Notes: generated by a model from the sequence alone, not told the origin. Shown: positions 34,677 to 43,977, counted from the stretch's first letter. The stretch is 64,000 nucleotides of DNA from Streptomyces sp. ISL-66 (GCF_018614135.1 NZ_JAGGOW010000117.1:33959-97958), one strand, 5' to 3'. A program made the numbers and translations.

Positions 34677-35157
34677 GAGGGCACGGCACGGCGAACCGAT
34701 TCTTCCGACGCCGACACGCCGTCACGTTCCGTGCTCGTGCCAAGGAGCAGCTCGACACCGGGGCGAAGCGGGAGCTGAAGAAGCTGCGCCGGGCCGCCCA
34801 GAGCCGCGATGGGCAGATCACCTCGGTCGTGATGTGCTTCATGGCCGAGGGAGTGGCTCACTTCTGGGGTCGCGAGGCACCCTGGCACACCGAACTCACC
34901 GAACGACGCGATGAGTTCCTCCAGCTGGACCGCGTCTCCCGGGCCGACCGCGACGAAGAAGACCGCGCCCGTACCGCGGCCGAAGCAGAGCGCATTTCGG
35001 CCGAGCTATCCGACAACCCGGAGTTCCGGACCACGACCAAGCGCTCCCACCACCTGGACATCGCGGCGAACGCCTATCCGCCACCAGCGGACGCGAACGG
35101 CGAACAGCTCGAGGAACACGAGCGCCTCATCCGATGGGCGGTGACAAGGGCGCTCGT
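34677..35157 (+). pseudogene. helical protein fragment without native ends
   Basis: The open frame reads RRRHAVTFRARAKEQLDTG, KRELKKLRRAAQSRDGQITS, MAEGVAHFWGREAPWHTEL and so on to EHERLIRWAV, then runs into the RibD-like remnant without a stop. Codon use looks coding from about 34690, but the nearest starts (GTG 34829, ATG 34832) lie inside it, so both ends seem lost. It is a charged, coiled-coil-prone protein of unknown family. Confidence 0.4.
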
Positions 35158-35183
35158 GTGCCCGCAGTCAAGAGGAGTCACCA

Positions 35184-35756
35184 CACGTGCAAGCTCATCG
35201 TGTCCGCCTTCGTTTCCCTCGACGGCGTCGTGGAGGTCCCGGGCGGCGAGCTCGGTCCCGGAACTCCGGGTGGACCTTCAAGGACATCGAGTTCCTGCCC
35301 GAGGCATTCGAGATCAAGGGCCGGGAGCAGAAGGAAGCCGCCGCGATGATGACGGGCCGGGTCAGCTACCAGGCGTTCAGCCCGGTGTGGCCCGACATGG
35401 CGGACTTCGCGGACTTCGCGGACTTCGCGGACTTCAAGGCGATGCCGAAGTACGTAGTCTCCACCACCCTCACCGACGACGACCTGGTGACGAACTGGGG
35501 CGAGACCACGCTCCTGCGCTCGCTCGACGACGTCGCCGCCCTCAAGGAGGCCGAAGGCGGCCTGATCATCGTGCACGGCAGCGCCTCGCTCAACCGGGCC
35601 CTCACCTGCCGCCTCGCGCCGGTGGGAGTCCTCGCCGGATTCGCGGGCTCCTCCGTCACCGTCCTGGCCTTCACCACCGGAGCGGGACTCGGCCTCCTCT
35701 GGCTCACCGCAGTGTCGGCCCGGCTTCTCACCGCTGCGTCGACAGTCCGGCAGTAA
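35184..35756 (+). pseudogene. dihydrofolate reductase-like (RibD C-terminal) gene, frameshifted, altered 3' end
   Basis: KLIVSAFVSLDGVVEVPGGE in one frame continues after a shift near 35262 as RNSGWTFKDIEFLPEAFEIK, then AMMTGRVSYQAFSPVWPDM and KYVVSTTL, the usual RibD_C/DHFR-like order, up to GLIIVHGSASLNRAL. A 9-base repeat (35400-35435) adds extra Ala-Asp-Phe units. After 35605 the family C terminus is replaced by an unrelated hydrophobic stretch ending at 35756. It would probably not make a working reductase. Confidence 0.75.
35400..35435 (+). repeat. four copies of a 9-base repeat inside a reductase remnant
   Basis: GCGGACTTC is repeated four times without change, encoding (Ala-Asp-Phe)x4 where relatives have a single Glu-Phe segment. 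It looks like replication slippage. Confidence 0.9.
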
Positions 35757-35839
35757 GCACGCCCCTGCGGCTTGCAGGCCAGGCGAAAGCCCAGCGACAA
35801 CCCAAGATCACTACGCACGGATAGACGGGACACTGCGAC

Positions 35840-36052
35840 ATGACTGAACCGGTGAAGGGCCCTGCCAGCTACTTCCCTTCGATCGAGAAAAAGTACGGAC
35901 GCCCGATCACGGAGTGGAAAGACGCCATCAGGGCCTCGCCCCTGACCAAGCACATGGAACTCGTCTCCTGGCTCAAGACCGAGCACGGCTTGGGCCACGG
36001 CCACGCCAACGCGCTCGTCGCGCACACCCTCGCCGAGGACAGCAGGCAGTGA
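35840..36052 (+). CDS. DUF4287 domain protein
   Basis: A 70-residue cytoplasmic protein. It matches the DUF4287 pattern: SYFPSIEKKYGRPITEWKD, then HMELVSWLKTEHGLGHGHAN and ALVAHTL. Members are small helical proteins of unknown function often found alone or fused to DUF5655. The full length of the domain is present, so this copy is probably intact although it lies between decayed genes. The ribosome site is weak (GGGAC about 8 bases upstream). Confidence 0.85.
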   Translation: MTEPVKGPASYFPSIEKKYGRPITEWKDAIRASPLTKHMELVSWLKTEHGLGHGHANALVAHTLAEDSRQ

Positions 36053-36151
36053 GCCGCACGTAATCCCGTACAGGGGAGAGACCAGCGGCTTCTCGCAGAA
36101 TCATCCCGGGGAGGCCGCACTGCCTTTCCTGTGGCGGGCCGGAACCGGGCA

Positions 36152-36171
36152 TACTGAACTTGATTGAGTGA
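36152..36171 (+). mobile_element. solo IS630 terminal repeat
   Basis: Twenty bases starting TACTGAACTTGATT are an exact inverted copy of 38628-38647, the outer end of the IS630 element at 37474-38647. The bases just after (TGTCGGC) instead resemble that element's other end (ATGTCGGCC). It is therefore a leftover end of a sibling copy inserted at a TA. Confidence 0.65.
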
Positions 36172-36630
36172 TGTCGGCGCCGTTCGCCCGACAGTTTCTG
36201 GGTGGGTCGTGGACCACGGTCTACGACCGGCATCGGCGCTGGTGCGCTGACGGCACCTGAGAGCGGATCCTGGCGGCCGTTCGCGCTGCCCGGAGATCTC
36301 ATCGGTCATCGCCAACATGAGCAAGTCGCCGGCCAGCGCGAACGGCCGCACCGGATCGTGAGGTGCCGGGCTCGGCGAGCCGGCCGCCTGCGCAGCGGGG
36401 AAGGGCGGGAACTGCAGGGTCAGTTCGACATGGCTGCTCCGTACCCGCAGGTACTCAGCGGCCTCGCCGTCAGCGGTGTTCGCGTCCGTTTCCATCAATG
36501 CGCCGCACAGTAACACCCAGGACTGCCACGAAAGGTGACGGTCAATCAGGCAGACAGTACCCCGGGCGGCGCGGCAGGATGGTGGTGCGGCGCGCGGCGG
36601 TGCCGGCCGGCGGCCAACGGGGAGGGGACG
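36172..36630. other. spacer with possible minus-strand fragment
   Basis: On the minus strand, an ATG at 36495 opens METDANTADGEAAEYLRVRS and then HVELTLQFPPFPAAQ, running into the solo IS end at 36171. It could be a gene cut by that insertion, but no family is recognised and no ribosome site is visible. Confidence 0.35.
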
Positions 36631-37431
36631 ATGGAACGATTGCGCGTCACCGGGGTGACCTATCTCGGCGGGCATCCGCGACACCCACGCCGGATCGAGG
36701 GCCTGCGGCTGGACGTCGCCGTGGCGGGCCTGTCGGTGGGACGGCCGCTACGCAGCCTGCTCTCCGTGAGCTGGCCGTCGCTCACCGGGCTCTACGTCCT
36801 GACAGCGAAGGACGTCGGGGACAAGGCGGACAGCTGGGAGTTCCTCGAAAACTTCGGGCTGCTGATCCGCGCGTGGGAGGGCGCCGCCGCCGCAAGCGTG
36901 ATCGGGCTGGACATCGACGACGTGACCTGCTGGCTGCTCGCGCCGCAGACGCCCGTCCGGGAGCTCAGGACGCGGCTGGCCTCCTGGACGCTCGGCGCCG
37001 TCGGTGCCCAGCGGCAGGCGGGCACGGGCGACGCGGACACACCGGAACAGGCGGCTCTGCAGGCCATCGCGGTGTGGCGCGCGGCCAGCCTGGGCCGGGA
37101 GCCGCTGACCGACCGCAAGACGCTCTCCTACCGGCTCGCGGTCGCCGAGCAGCACCGCCGCAGCGGCGACCTCCTCAGCGCGCTGACGCTGCTCCAACAG
37201 CTCGCGACGCAGGCAGTCGATGCCTTCGGCACAACGGACCAGGCCACCATCGTGGCACGCAACAACCTCGCCTTCGCTCTGGCCGTCGGCGGTTTCCGGC
37301 GCGAGGCCATCGAGGCGTACTGGGAAATCCTGGACGACCTGGCGGCCGCCAGGATCGCCGACCAGGCCAAGGCGGAGATGTTCGCCCGCCAGAACCTGGC
37401 GCGACTGCACGACCCCCACTGGCACCCCTGA
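36631..37431 (+). CDS. unknown protein with TPR-like tail
   Basis: A 266-residue soluble protein. ATG 36631 follows GGAGGGG. The N-terminal half (about 1-125) is unrecognised. The C-terminal half is helical and TPR-like: LAVAEQHRRSGDLLSALTLL, DQATIVARNNLAFALAVGGF and AKAEMFARQNLARLHDP. It may be a scaffold or the sensory part of a larger system. It is bounded on both sides by IS630 sequence (solo end at 36152, element at 37474), so it may sit in a mobile context. Confidence 0.65.
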   Translation: MERLRVTGVTYLGGHPRHPRRIEGLRLDVAVAGLSVGRPLRSLLSVSWPSLTGLYVLTAKDVGDKADSWEFLENFGLLIRAWEGAAAASVIGLDIDDVTCWLLAPQTPVRELRTRLASWTLGAVGAQRQAGTGDADTPEQAALQAIAVWRAASLGREPLTDRKTLSYRLAVAEQHRRSGDLLSALTLLQQLATQAVDAFGTTDQATIVARNNLAFALAVGGFRREAIEAYWEILDDLAAARIADQAKAEMFARQNLARLHDPHWHP

Positions 37432-37473
37432 CAGACCTCACCGGCTGCCGACGGGATCCGGACTCGGCTTCAG

Positions 37474-38647
37474 TACTTGACCTTGAATTCGTGGATGTCG
37501 GCCTGAGAGTGGTCAGCCGTCCATGATCAGGCCGGTGCCGGCGAGGCAGCCGTCGATGAGGTGGGGGCGGTACTGGATCTTCTTCAGGCTGCGCTTCACG
37601 GCCTGGGGGAGTTGGTCAAGGTTGGCGGCGGCGAGGTTGCCGATGGTGCGCTTGACCAGCGACCAGATGCCCTCTTGCGGGTTGAGGTCCGGTGTGTACG
37701 ACGGGAGTTGGAAGACGGTGAGCCAGTCCGCGCTCGCCTTGATGAACTCCCGCATCGGCGGCATCAGGTGGGCGCGCAGGTTGTCCCACACGAGCACGAT
37801 CGGGCCGCCGAGCTGGATGTGCGTGCGAATGAGCAGGTCCCGGTAGTCCTGCCAGGTCAGGCCCTTCTTCTCGCCCTTGCGGCCCCGGCAGACGTGGAAG
37901 CTGTAGAACATCCGCGAGCGCCGCCCGGATTTGAAGCAGCTCAGCCCGGCCATGGAAACCCGGCCGCCTCCCCGGCCGCGCACCCGCACCACAGGCGTGC
38001 GGCCGACCCGGCCCCAGGTCCTGGCGCGCGGCGGCCTCATCGACTGCCCGGCTTCGTCCTCGAAGACGATCCAGGCCCCGTGGGCCGCCGCGGCGCTTTT
38101 ACCCGGGGCCACACCTCCTTCTTCCACACCTCGACCGCCGTGTCGTCGCGCTCGATAGCCCGGCGTGCCGGCTCCTGCCACGACCATCCGTGGCGCTTGA
38201 GCAGGGCCCAGGTCCCCTCGACGGTGTAGCTGACGTGGAACATCCGTCCGATGAGCGTCTTGATCCGGGCCAGCGTCCAACGCTGGTCCTCCCAGCCGTG
38301 CGCGAGCGGCCCACGCTCCAATTCGCGCTCCAGCCGAGCTACTTGCGCATCACTCAGCTTCGACCTGCCCGGCGACCCCTTCGACTGGACCCCGGCCTCG
38401 CCGCCCTCCCGCCACTGCCGCCGCCAGCGTTCCACCGACCGCTCGGACACCCGCAACGTGGCAGCGATCTCTCTGGTCTTCTCCCCACCCTCGAAGCGGA
38501 CGACTGCCTCCAGCCGGATCCGCTCCCGCGTGGCCCTCTCGGCGTCGGTCAAGCCGCCGCCCTGCGCGTACCTCACGGTCCACAGCTACCGGACCCGAAC
38601 CCGAACCGTCAGGGGAACAGCCCGGCTTCACTCAATCAAGTTCAGTA
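37474..38647 (-). mobile_element. IS630-family insertion sequence with inverted ends
   Basis: The ends read inward as TACTTGACCTTGAATTCGTG (left, from 37474) and TACTGAACTTGATTGAGTGA (right, from 38647), an imperfect terminal inverted repeat, with TA at each boundary as expected for the family's TA target duplication. The transposase occupies 37513-38576 on the minus strand. The size is normal for IS630. Confidence 0.75.
37513..38576 (-). CDS. IS630 transposase in two overlapping frames (possible -1 frameshift)
   Basis: The first frame (GTG 38576, ending 38037) gives the HTH part: GGEKTREIAATLRVSERSVE, GSPGRSKLSDAQVARL, VSYTVEGTWALLKRHGW. The second frame (ending 37513) gives the DDE core: AWIVFEDEAGQS (D), LVWDNLRAHL (D), LNPQEGIWSLVKRT (E). 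They join after WPRVK at an A-AAA-G site (AAAA at 38097-38100); a one-base backward slip yields a continuous protein. IS630 elements are known to use -1 frameshifting, but a simple indel is equally possible. Confidence 0.75.
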
Positions 38648-38649
38648 GC

Positions 38650-38943
38650 AAGCACCGGGCCCAGATCCCTCGGCCTGTACGCCTTGTTCGCCTTGCCCCG
38701 TCCCATGAACTGCTCCCCGACCGCATTTACGACGGCGTCGCGCACCGACAGTCCGACACCGGTGTCTTCCTCGCGGCGGCCGGGCTGGAGAACGCCGAGG
38801 ACGTAGACCTCACCGACCCGACTTCGTGGAATGGCGAGGTGCCGGGCCTGAGGCGTGGGACCCCTTCTCTGAAGACCCTGTCCTGGGAGGGCGGCTCGCA
38901 GCGAACCCGCTCCCTCGCGACCCGCAGCCACGCCAAGACGTAG
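38650..38943 (+). pseudogene. frameshifted C-terminal gene fragment
   Basis: A frame reads HELLPDRIYDGVAHRQSDTG and FLAAAGLENAEDVDLTDP, then shifts near 38823 to VEWRGAGPEAWDPF and LGGRLAANPLPRDPQPRQD. The pieces fit together as one acidic protein interrupted by a frameshift and cut at its 5' end by the IS630 element. The family is not recognised. Confidence 0.45.
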
Positions 38944-39342
38944 CTAGATGTGGGGCAGCCAGCCATCGGCGAAGCCGGAGCGCTCCCGTGCGCGCTGCGC
39001 CTTCTCCTCGAGGAGTCGGCGGAACCCTGCCAGGGCATAACGCTCCCCGGTGCCCGCTCTGGGCCCGGGGATGCCGGCCATGCACTGCTGGGGCTGGGGC
39101 TGCCAGCCGGTGACCAGGACTCGTAGCCGCATGCGCTCCGCCCGCCGGTACAGGTGCAGGAGGTGGAGCAGGCCGTCGACGTCCATGGCCGCGACGGCGT
39201 TCAGGTCCACCAAGAGATCGCGCTCGTCCGTGGTCACGTAGTCCAGCGCGCGCTGCAGGACTCCTCCCGAACCCTCGTCGAGTTCCCCGGTGGCGCTGAT
39301 AAGAATCGAGCTGCCTCGGTACTGGACGTCCGCGTTGGTCAA
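38944..39342 (-). CDS. STAS-domain protein (anti-sigma antagonist type)
   Basis: A 132-residue protein with a STAS fold: ILISATGELDEGSGGVLQRA, LVDLNAVAAMDVDGLLHL (the usual Ser is replaced by Asp-Val-Asp in the switch position), and LRVLVTGWQPQPQQCMA. A C-terminal tail adds LEEKAQRARERSGFADGW. TTG 39342 behind GGGAG is the preferred start; ATG codons at 39417 and 39462 would add an Arg-rich leader. Lack of the phosphorylatable Ser suggests constitutive behaviour. No kinase is adjacent; the RsbW-like protein at 7448 is far away. Confidence 0.7.
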   Translation of the reverse strand: MTNADVQYRGSSILISATGELDEGSGGVLQRALDYVTTDERDLLVDLNAVAAMDVDGLLHLLHLYRRAERMRLRVLVTGWQPQPQQCMAGIPGPRAGTGERYALAGFRRLLEEKAQRARERSGFADGWLPHI

Positions 39343-39599
39343 TGTTCTGCTCCCGTCGCCCGAAGGCTCCGGACCTCGCGGGCCCCATCCTGGCGTGCCG
39401 CGGCGTAGGGCTGGCATGCGGCGCGCTGATACGCGCGTAGAGAGCCGGTACCGGGGTTGCATAGAGAGAGGGCTGGACCGTCGCCTGGAGCACTTTCAGC
39501 GGGAGACGGCCCAGTTCTCATATAGCTGCCGCTAACCCACAGGTAGCTGTGGGTAGTCGCAAGCCGGGAAGGACTGGCAGGCGCGGCTCATGATGCGCC

Positions 39600-40403
39600 G
39601 GGGGGTGCTGGAGGCGGTGGACCACCTGGGCCCGCGAGCACGAGATCACCGCGACGGTGGGCCTGAGCATCGCCGACCACCGGTGGGCCGGCGGAACCCC
39701 GCTGATAGATGAGGACGGAGTCCCGTACGCGGTGTTCGCCCCGGAGTCGGGACTGGTCAACGGTGAGGCGTTCGGGCTGCTGGCCGGGATGATGCTGCTG
39801 TTCACGACGATCAAGGACATGAAACGGTTCGACCGCAACATCCGCAACCGCAGCCGCCGCCAGGTCCCGGTCGACGGCTGGAAGATGCAGCACACCGAAG
39901 CGGTCCCGGCCGGGCCGCCCGCCCCCAAAGCCCCTCGCAAGGCCACCGAGCCCCGCTGCCGGCGCGCGTCCGGCCCCTGCGCGTGCCCGGAGCCGCGGCT
40001 CACGGCGGTGATCTCCGGTCAGGCGCATCTGGCAGAGCCCTGCGAGCTCATGACCCCGGCCGCGGCGGTCTACACCGCCTCGTGCCGGACCTGTGGCGGC
40101 CTATACGACAAGCCAGGGCGCCGTATCCGGCCCTGGCCCGGTCAGCCGCGGCGTCCCGCGTATCGCCGAGGCCGCGTCACGCGGGGAGAGCTGGTGCCGG
40201 GCCGACCCCGGTCCGGGGCGCGAGGGCTTTCACCGTTCCACGGTACGAAGCCCGGCACGAACGCGAACATCTCCCGCAGCGCCTGCGCGGCCATCAGGAC
40301 GGCGAGCCACATGAAGAAGCGCGCCAGCAGATGGCCCGCGCGTCCGGCTAACGACGACAGCCGCCGGCCCGCGGGATCGTCGATCGTGGATTGCCTGCGG
40401 TGA
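39600..40403 (+). pseudogene. unknown protein fragment, N-terminal part lost
   Basis: An open frame without a clear start reads TTWAREHEITATVGLSIADH, GGTPLIDEDGVPYAVFAPES and a hydrophobic stretch GEAFGLLAGMMLLFTTIKD, then KRFDRNIRNRSRRQVPVDGW. Codon use looks real to about 39900. Beyond that it becomes Arg/Pro-rich and shifts frame more than once. No family is recognised; one membrane segment is likely. GTG 39657 would be a possible internal start. Confidence 0.35.
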
Positions 40404-40541
40404 GCGTCCCCCTGACCCCCAGAGATGTGTGATCACACAAGGTGCCGTATCAGCAGCGGGCCCGGCTCGCCGCACGGCGGTCGGGCCGCGGCAGGTAGCC
40501 GTTCCCACATCTGGGAACTTTGTCGACCATGAAGGGTCGGG

Positions 40542-40934
40542 TCAGTGCTTGGTTCGTGTGCAGAAGGCGATCAGGGGCGAGAGGAGGCCGGTCACGACGA
40601 GGGTCCCGATCATGACCATGATTACGCCGATCATGAAGAGTCCGCTTCCGTCGTCGGACCAGTCGTAATAAGCGGCGACGGTCAGTCCGGCGGTGGTGCC
40701 GAGGATCGCGGCCGCTTCGTACTCGTGGGAAGCCGCCCAGCACACCAGGGACAGCAGGGTCAGCACGAGCCCGACAACCTGCCATGGCTGGTAGGGGCCG
40801 GTCGTCGATCCGTCGGGTTGCACGTCGCGGATTTGGTCCCAGCCGAGCCAGGCGGCCCACCCGGCCATTGCCATCGCGGCCAGTACCAGGATCGCCAATG
40901 GTTGGGGAAGAGGCTTCGACAGTCCTATACGCAT
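40542..40934 (-). CDS. membrane protein, four helices
   Basis: A 130-residue protein of unknown function. ATG 40934 opens MRIGLSKPLPQPLAILVLAA; an upstream ATG 40955 is possible. Helices lie at about 12-31, 52-68, 74-90 and 97-120, with a short acidic loop YDWSDDGSG before the last. It is hydrophobic throughout with a basic C terminus. No partner is recognised; the next minus-strand gene is the IF-1 paralogue. Confidence 0.6.
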   Translation of the reverse strand: MRIGLSKPLPQPLAILVLAAMAMAGWAAWLGWDQIRDVQPDGSTTGPYQPWQVVGLVLTLLSLVCWAASHEYEAAAILGTTAGLTVAAYYDWSDDGSGLFMIGVIMVMIGTLVVTGLLSPLIAFCTRTKH

Positions 40935-40955
40935 GTCCCCAGTGTTCGGACTCAT

Positions 40956-41315
40956 CCGAAAACCCATCAGAGCGCATGTACTCAGCCCCATGTGAGTAGT
41001 GCACGCTTTCATCCGTTGCCCGCGGTACCCCCTGGTCGAAGGTTCGCTGTCCCACTGGGAATGAGCAGCTCCAGATGGCCCCGTCGCGCCTGCTACCTCC
41101 CCGGCCCCGGAAGAGACTGTGGTCTCTTCGTAGCTCTGCCGGATACCGCAGCTCTCCGGCAGTGAACGTAACAGTGGTGCGGACGGTCGTTGTGAGGCTG
41201 GGAAATGCACACCGGCCCAGGCGGGCCCTGCCCCACCTGTTCCCGCCTGGCGGCCGTCCCACATGGTCCCGGCGCCCGCGCTGTCACCGTTACGTTCAGG
41301 AGCGGACAACGCGCT
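40956..41315. other. spacer without a recognisable gene
   Basis: About 360 bases between the membrane-protein gene and the IF-1 terminator. I see no coding frame. Confidence 0.4.
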
Positions 41316-41352
41316 GCTGGGCTCCGACGGTCTGTGACCGTCGGAGCCCAGC
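41316..41352 (-). terminator. 17-bp hairpin after the IF-1 gene
   Basis: A perfect inverted repeat (arms 41316-41332 and 41336-41352) with a 3-base loop, 23 bases beyond the stop on the minus strand. It is one of the strongest hairpins in the window. Confidence 0.88.
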
Positions 41353-41375
41353 GTGGGTCCCTGCGCCCGCAGCCG

Positions 41376-41597
41376 CTACCTGTAGCGGTAGAGGATGCGG
41401 CCGCGGGTGAGGTCGTACGGGCTGAGTTCCACGATCACCCGGTCGAACGGAAGGATCTTGATGTAGTTCTTCCGGATCTTCCCACTGATGTGGGCGAGGA
41501 CCTTGTGCCCGTTCTCCAGCTCCACCCTGAAGGTGGCGTTACGAAGACACTCGATGACGGTGCCCTCGGTCTCGAGGGCGCCTGCTGCTCTCGGCAA
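41376..41597 (-). CDS. infA: translation initiation factor IF-1 paralogue
   Basis: A 73-residue S1/OB-fold protein: EGTVIECLRNATFRVELENG, HKVLAHISGKIRKNYIKIL, PFDRVIVELSPYDLTRGRIL, ending YRYR. It matches IF-1 along its whole length, with small changes from the usual Streptomyces form at the N terminus (PRAAGALET instead of AKKQGAIEI) and at KIRKNYIKIL. The TTG at 41597 lies behind GGGGAAG. It is outside a ribosomal-protein operon, so it is probably an accessory copy used under special conditions. Confidence 0.9.
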   Translation of the reverse strand: MPRAAGALETEGTVIECLRNATFRVELENGHKVLAHISGKIRKNYIKILPFDRVIVELSPYDLTRGRILYRYR

Positions 41598-41677
41598 GTT
41601 TGCTCACTTCCCCGTGCTGTGACGGTGAGGTAGGAAAAGAAATGAAATGTGGCGTGTACGGCAGCCCCGGCGACACG

Positions 41678-42475
41678 TCAGCCGTGCACCAACTCGACGT
41701 TGCAGCCCATGGATTGAGCGCCGACGCTCTCGAAGAGCGCCAAGGCCGCGTCGTTGGATTCGTCGACCTCGGCCCGTGCGCTCGCGACCCCGGAGAGGTA
41801 CAGGCCGCCCAGGACCGAGGCCAGCAAGGCCCTGGCGATGCCGCGGTGGTGTTCGTCGGCCCGGACGGCGATCAGGCCGATGCGCGGCTGCCGGGGCAGA
41901 GGCGCCAACCGGACCATTCCCACGTAGCGATCAGCCCGTACGGCCACCGCGTACTTCGACGGGTCCACCACGGTGGCCCCCACCGGGAGCGGCAGTACCT
42001 CGGCCGGCATCCGCCGCCAGCCGACCGTGGCTTCGACCTCGTCGCGAATCACGCGGTCCAAGGCGCACAGGGGTTCCTGCTCGGCCTCTCCCACAGGCAC
42101 GATCCGCACGTCCGACGGCGGTGGAGTACAGCCGAGGCCCGTGACGGCCGGGTCAGTGGGGATCAGGTACTCCCGCTCCCGTCGGCCGATCGTGAAGCCG
42201 GCCCGCTGCCACCCGGAGGTCGAGTCGAGGTCGCTCTGGTCGACCAGTGTGTGGAGAGGGGCCGGAAGGTCCGCCACCATCGCAGCGGCGAGCCGATCGA
42301 AAGCCGCGGCGTGCCAGGCGTCGATGCTGATGAAGAGGCGTCCGTCGGGCCGGTTCGACGCATCGCTGCGGCCGACCACCCGACCGTCTTCGAGAGCCTG
42401 CCATTGGTGGTCCGCGACCCGTGAGATCGCTACGGTCGGACCGCCCGTGGCGGGAGTGAGATGTGTGGGGTTCAT
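41678..42475 (-). CDS. GNAT-family acetyltransferase
   Basis: A 265-residue protein from ATG 42475, behind AAGGGCG. The N-terminal half is a less conserved GNAT-like region (SIDAWHAAAFDRLAAAMVAD); the C-terminal half has the acetyl-CoA motif LIAVRADEHHRGIARALLAS, then VDESNDAALALFESVGAQS. This two-part build is common in Streptomyces GNATs. The acceptor is unknown. It is separate from the IF-1 gene by 80 bases on the same strand, so co-transcription with it is possible. Confidence 0.85.
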   Translation of the reverse strand: MNPTHLTPATGGPTVAISRVADHQWQALEDGRVVGRSDASNRPDGRLFISIDAWHAAAFDRLAAAMVADLPAPLHTLVDQSDLDSTSGWQRAGFTIGRREREYLIPTDPAVTGLGCTPPPSDVRIVPVGEAEQEPLCALDRVIRDEVEATVGWRRMPAEVLPLPVGATVVDPSKYAVAVRADRYVGMVRLAPLPRQPRIGLIAVRADEHHRGIARALLASVLGGLYLSGVASARAEVDESNDAALALFESVGAQSMGCNVELVHG

Positions 42476-42792
42476 TGGCTTCGCCCTTTCGCGAGTGCCC
42501 CGTCGTTGCGGCACTCCCGGCGACGCCTGCGTCAGCCGCCCACCGTGACGGAAAGGGGGAGTGCCCACCTGCATGCAGCGTTCATGGGTCACACCTCCTC
42601 GCGTTTCGGTCACGTCCTCGGACACCGTACCGACCGCCGACCGGCGCGACCAACCCATTTTTCTCGGCGGGCGTCAGCGGGGCGGAGGAGTCGGCTGTGC
42701 GCCCGGGCCGCCGCACATGCCCCGGCATGGCTCGTGGGTTCGGCGCTCACTTGAGAGCTGGGCTGTCAGCGGTCGGCAGTAGCGTCTCGCGT
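42476..42792. other. spacer upstream of the acetyltransferase
   Basis: About 320 bases between divergent units. Arg-rich open frames are present but none shows a motif. It probably carries the acetyltransferase promoter. Confidence 0.35.
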
Positions 42793-43441
42793 ATGGGCTT
42801 CACCAGCGCTTGGGCCATCACGACCCACACCGACGGCGTCATCGCCGAACTGACACCACGCCTGCTGCCGGCGATGGAGGCGGACCGGGCCGGCCCAGCC
42901 CGATGCCGAACGCCGATGGCAAGAGTGGCTACACGAACCGCTGCCCGACCACAACAGCTGGTATGCCCCTCCAGGGCACCCCGGTTCCAGCGCGTCCGGC
43001 GATGCGGCGGTCGCGTCCTTCCGGTAGCTCACGGCGCCCGGCTGTCACGTCGACGACGTTTGTGGCGGCATCACGGACACAGCCTTCCACGTAGTGGACG
43101 ACGTGTGGGGAGAACAGAGCCGCGAGGGCATGTTCATCTCCGTTCACTCCAAGGAGTACGCGGTCACGTCCTTCTTCCATGCGATCGGCCCCGCTCGTGC
43201 GGCGCTTCTGCCGGGATGGTGCGGAAACTTCCTCCTCACCTCCGCCCAGGTCGCCCAGTACTTGCCGGACGTGGAGCGGGCCCTGGCCTTCACCGAGACC
43301 GAGCGCGCCGCCGCAGTCACCCAGGACTGGCTGGGCTACTCGAAGGGTGAAGAGCATGTGCTGGATGGCCCGTTGCGCGTCTGGCGCGTCGCCGCCAACA
43401 GCGGGCTTGGCCTGTGCGGGCTGGCAGCCCACCTTTCCTGA
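42793..43441 (+). pseudogene. frameshifted unknown protein
   Basis: ATG 42793 opens MGFTSAWAITTHTDGVIAEL in one frame. The middle reads WQEWLHEPLPDHNSWYAPPG and GSSASGDAAVASF in another. The rest reads CHVDDVCGGITDTAFHVVDD, EGMFISVHSKEYAVTSFFHA and QDWLGYSKGEEHVLDGPLRV in a third. The parts join into one protein of about 210 residues, interrupted by at least two indels and a stop near 43026. The family is not recognised. Confidence 0.55.
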
Positions 43442-43634
43442 CCGCACAGAGGGGCGAGTCACGAGCCGTCCGGCCGGCATCAGGCGGTGCGCGGCTCCGC
43501 CGCTGCCAAGTCCGGAGAAGGATCTCTGTTCTCGCTCTTTGGGAAGAGGGGGCGATGGTGCCCTGGTGATGCGCGGCAGGCAGCACCGGCGCCGTTCTGT
43601 TCGTTCACCCCCCGGCGGGGCATGACTGGCCGGT

Positions 43635-43973
43635 ATGGTGTTCGAACGGCGAGGCGATTCCCTTGGGGAGAGGGTGCTGGCGATGGCCGGTATGGCAGCA
43701 CATCCGTGTGTCGGCTGCGGGCACCCGCGAGGGCTGCACGTCCCGTCGCTCCGGCGGTGCCTCGGGCCTTTGGAAGCACCGGCGTGCGGCTGTCAGCTCT
43801 TCCGGCGTGCGGAGGAGCCCGTGGACGGTGGCGGGCGGGGCGTCGTACAGGAACCTGAGGCGCGGACCGCGCCGTGTGCCGAGTGCGGCTCGCTGTTCGG
43901 CCGTTGCCGGTGTGAGTCCTGGTGGGAGCGGCAGCAGGATCCGTTCGCCCCTTGCGGCGGATGCGGAGGCTAG
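43635..43973 (+). CDS. Cys-rich zinc-knuckle protein
   Basis: A 112-residue protein with eleven or more Cys in CxxC or CxC pairs: CVGCGHPRG, ACGC, PCAECGSLF, RCRCESWW, PCGGCGG. It resembles a string of zinc ribbons. ATG 43683 (MAGMAAHPC) with GGGAGAGGG upstream may be the true start, giving 96 residues. It ends four bases before the next small gene, so the two form an operon. Function unknown; nucleic-acid or metal binding is an inference. Confidence 0.55.
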   Translation: MVFERRGDSLGERVLAMAGMAAHPCVGCGHPRGLHVPSLRRCLGPLEAPACGCQLFRRAEEPVDGGGRGVVQEPEARTAPCAECGSLFGRCRCESWWERQQDPFAPCGGCGG

Positions 43974-43977
43974 CGCG

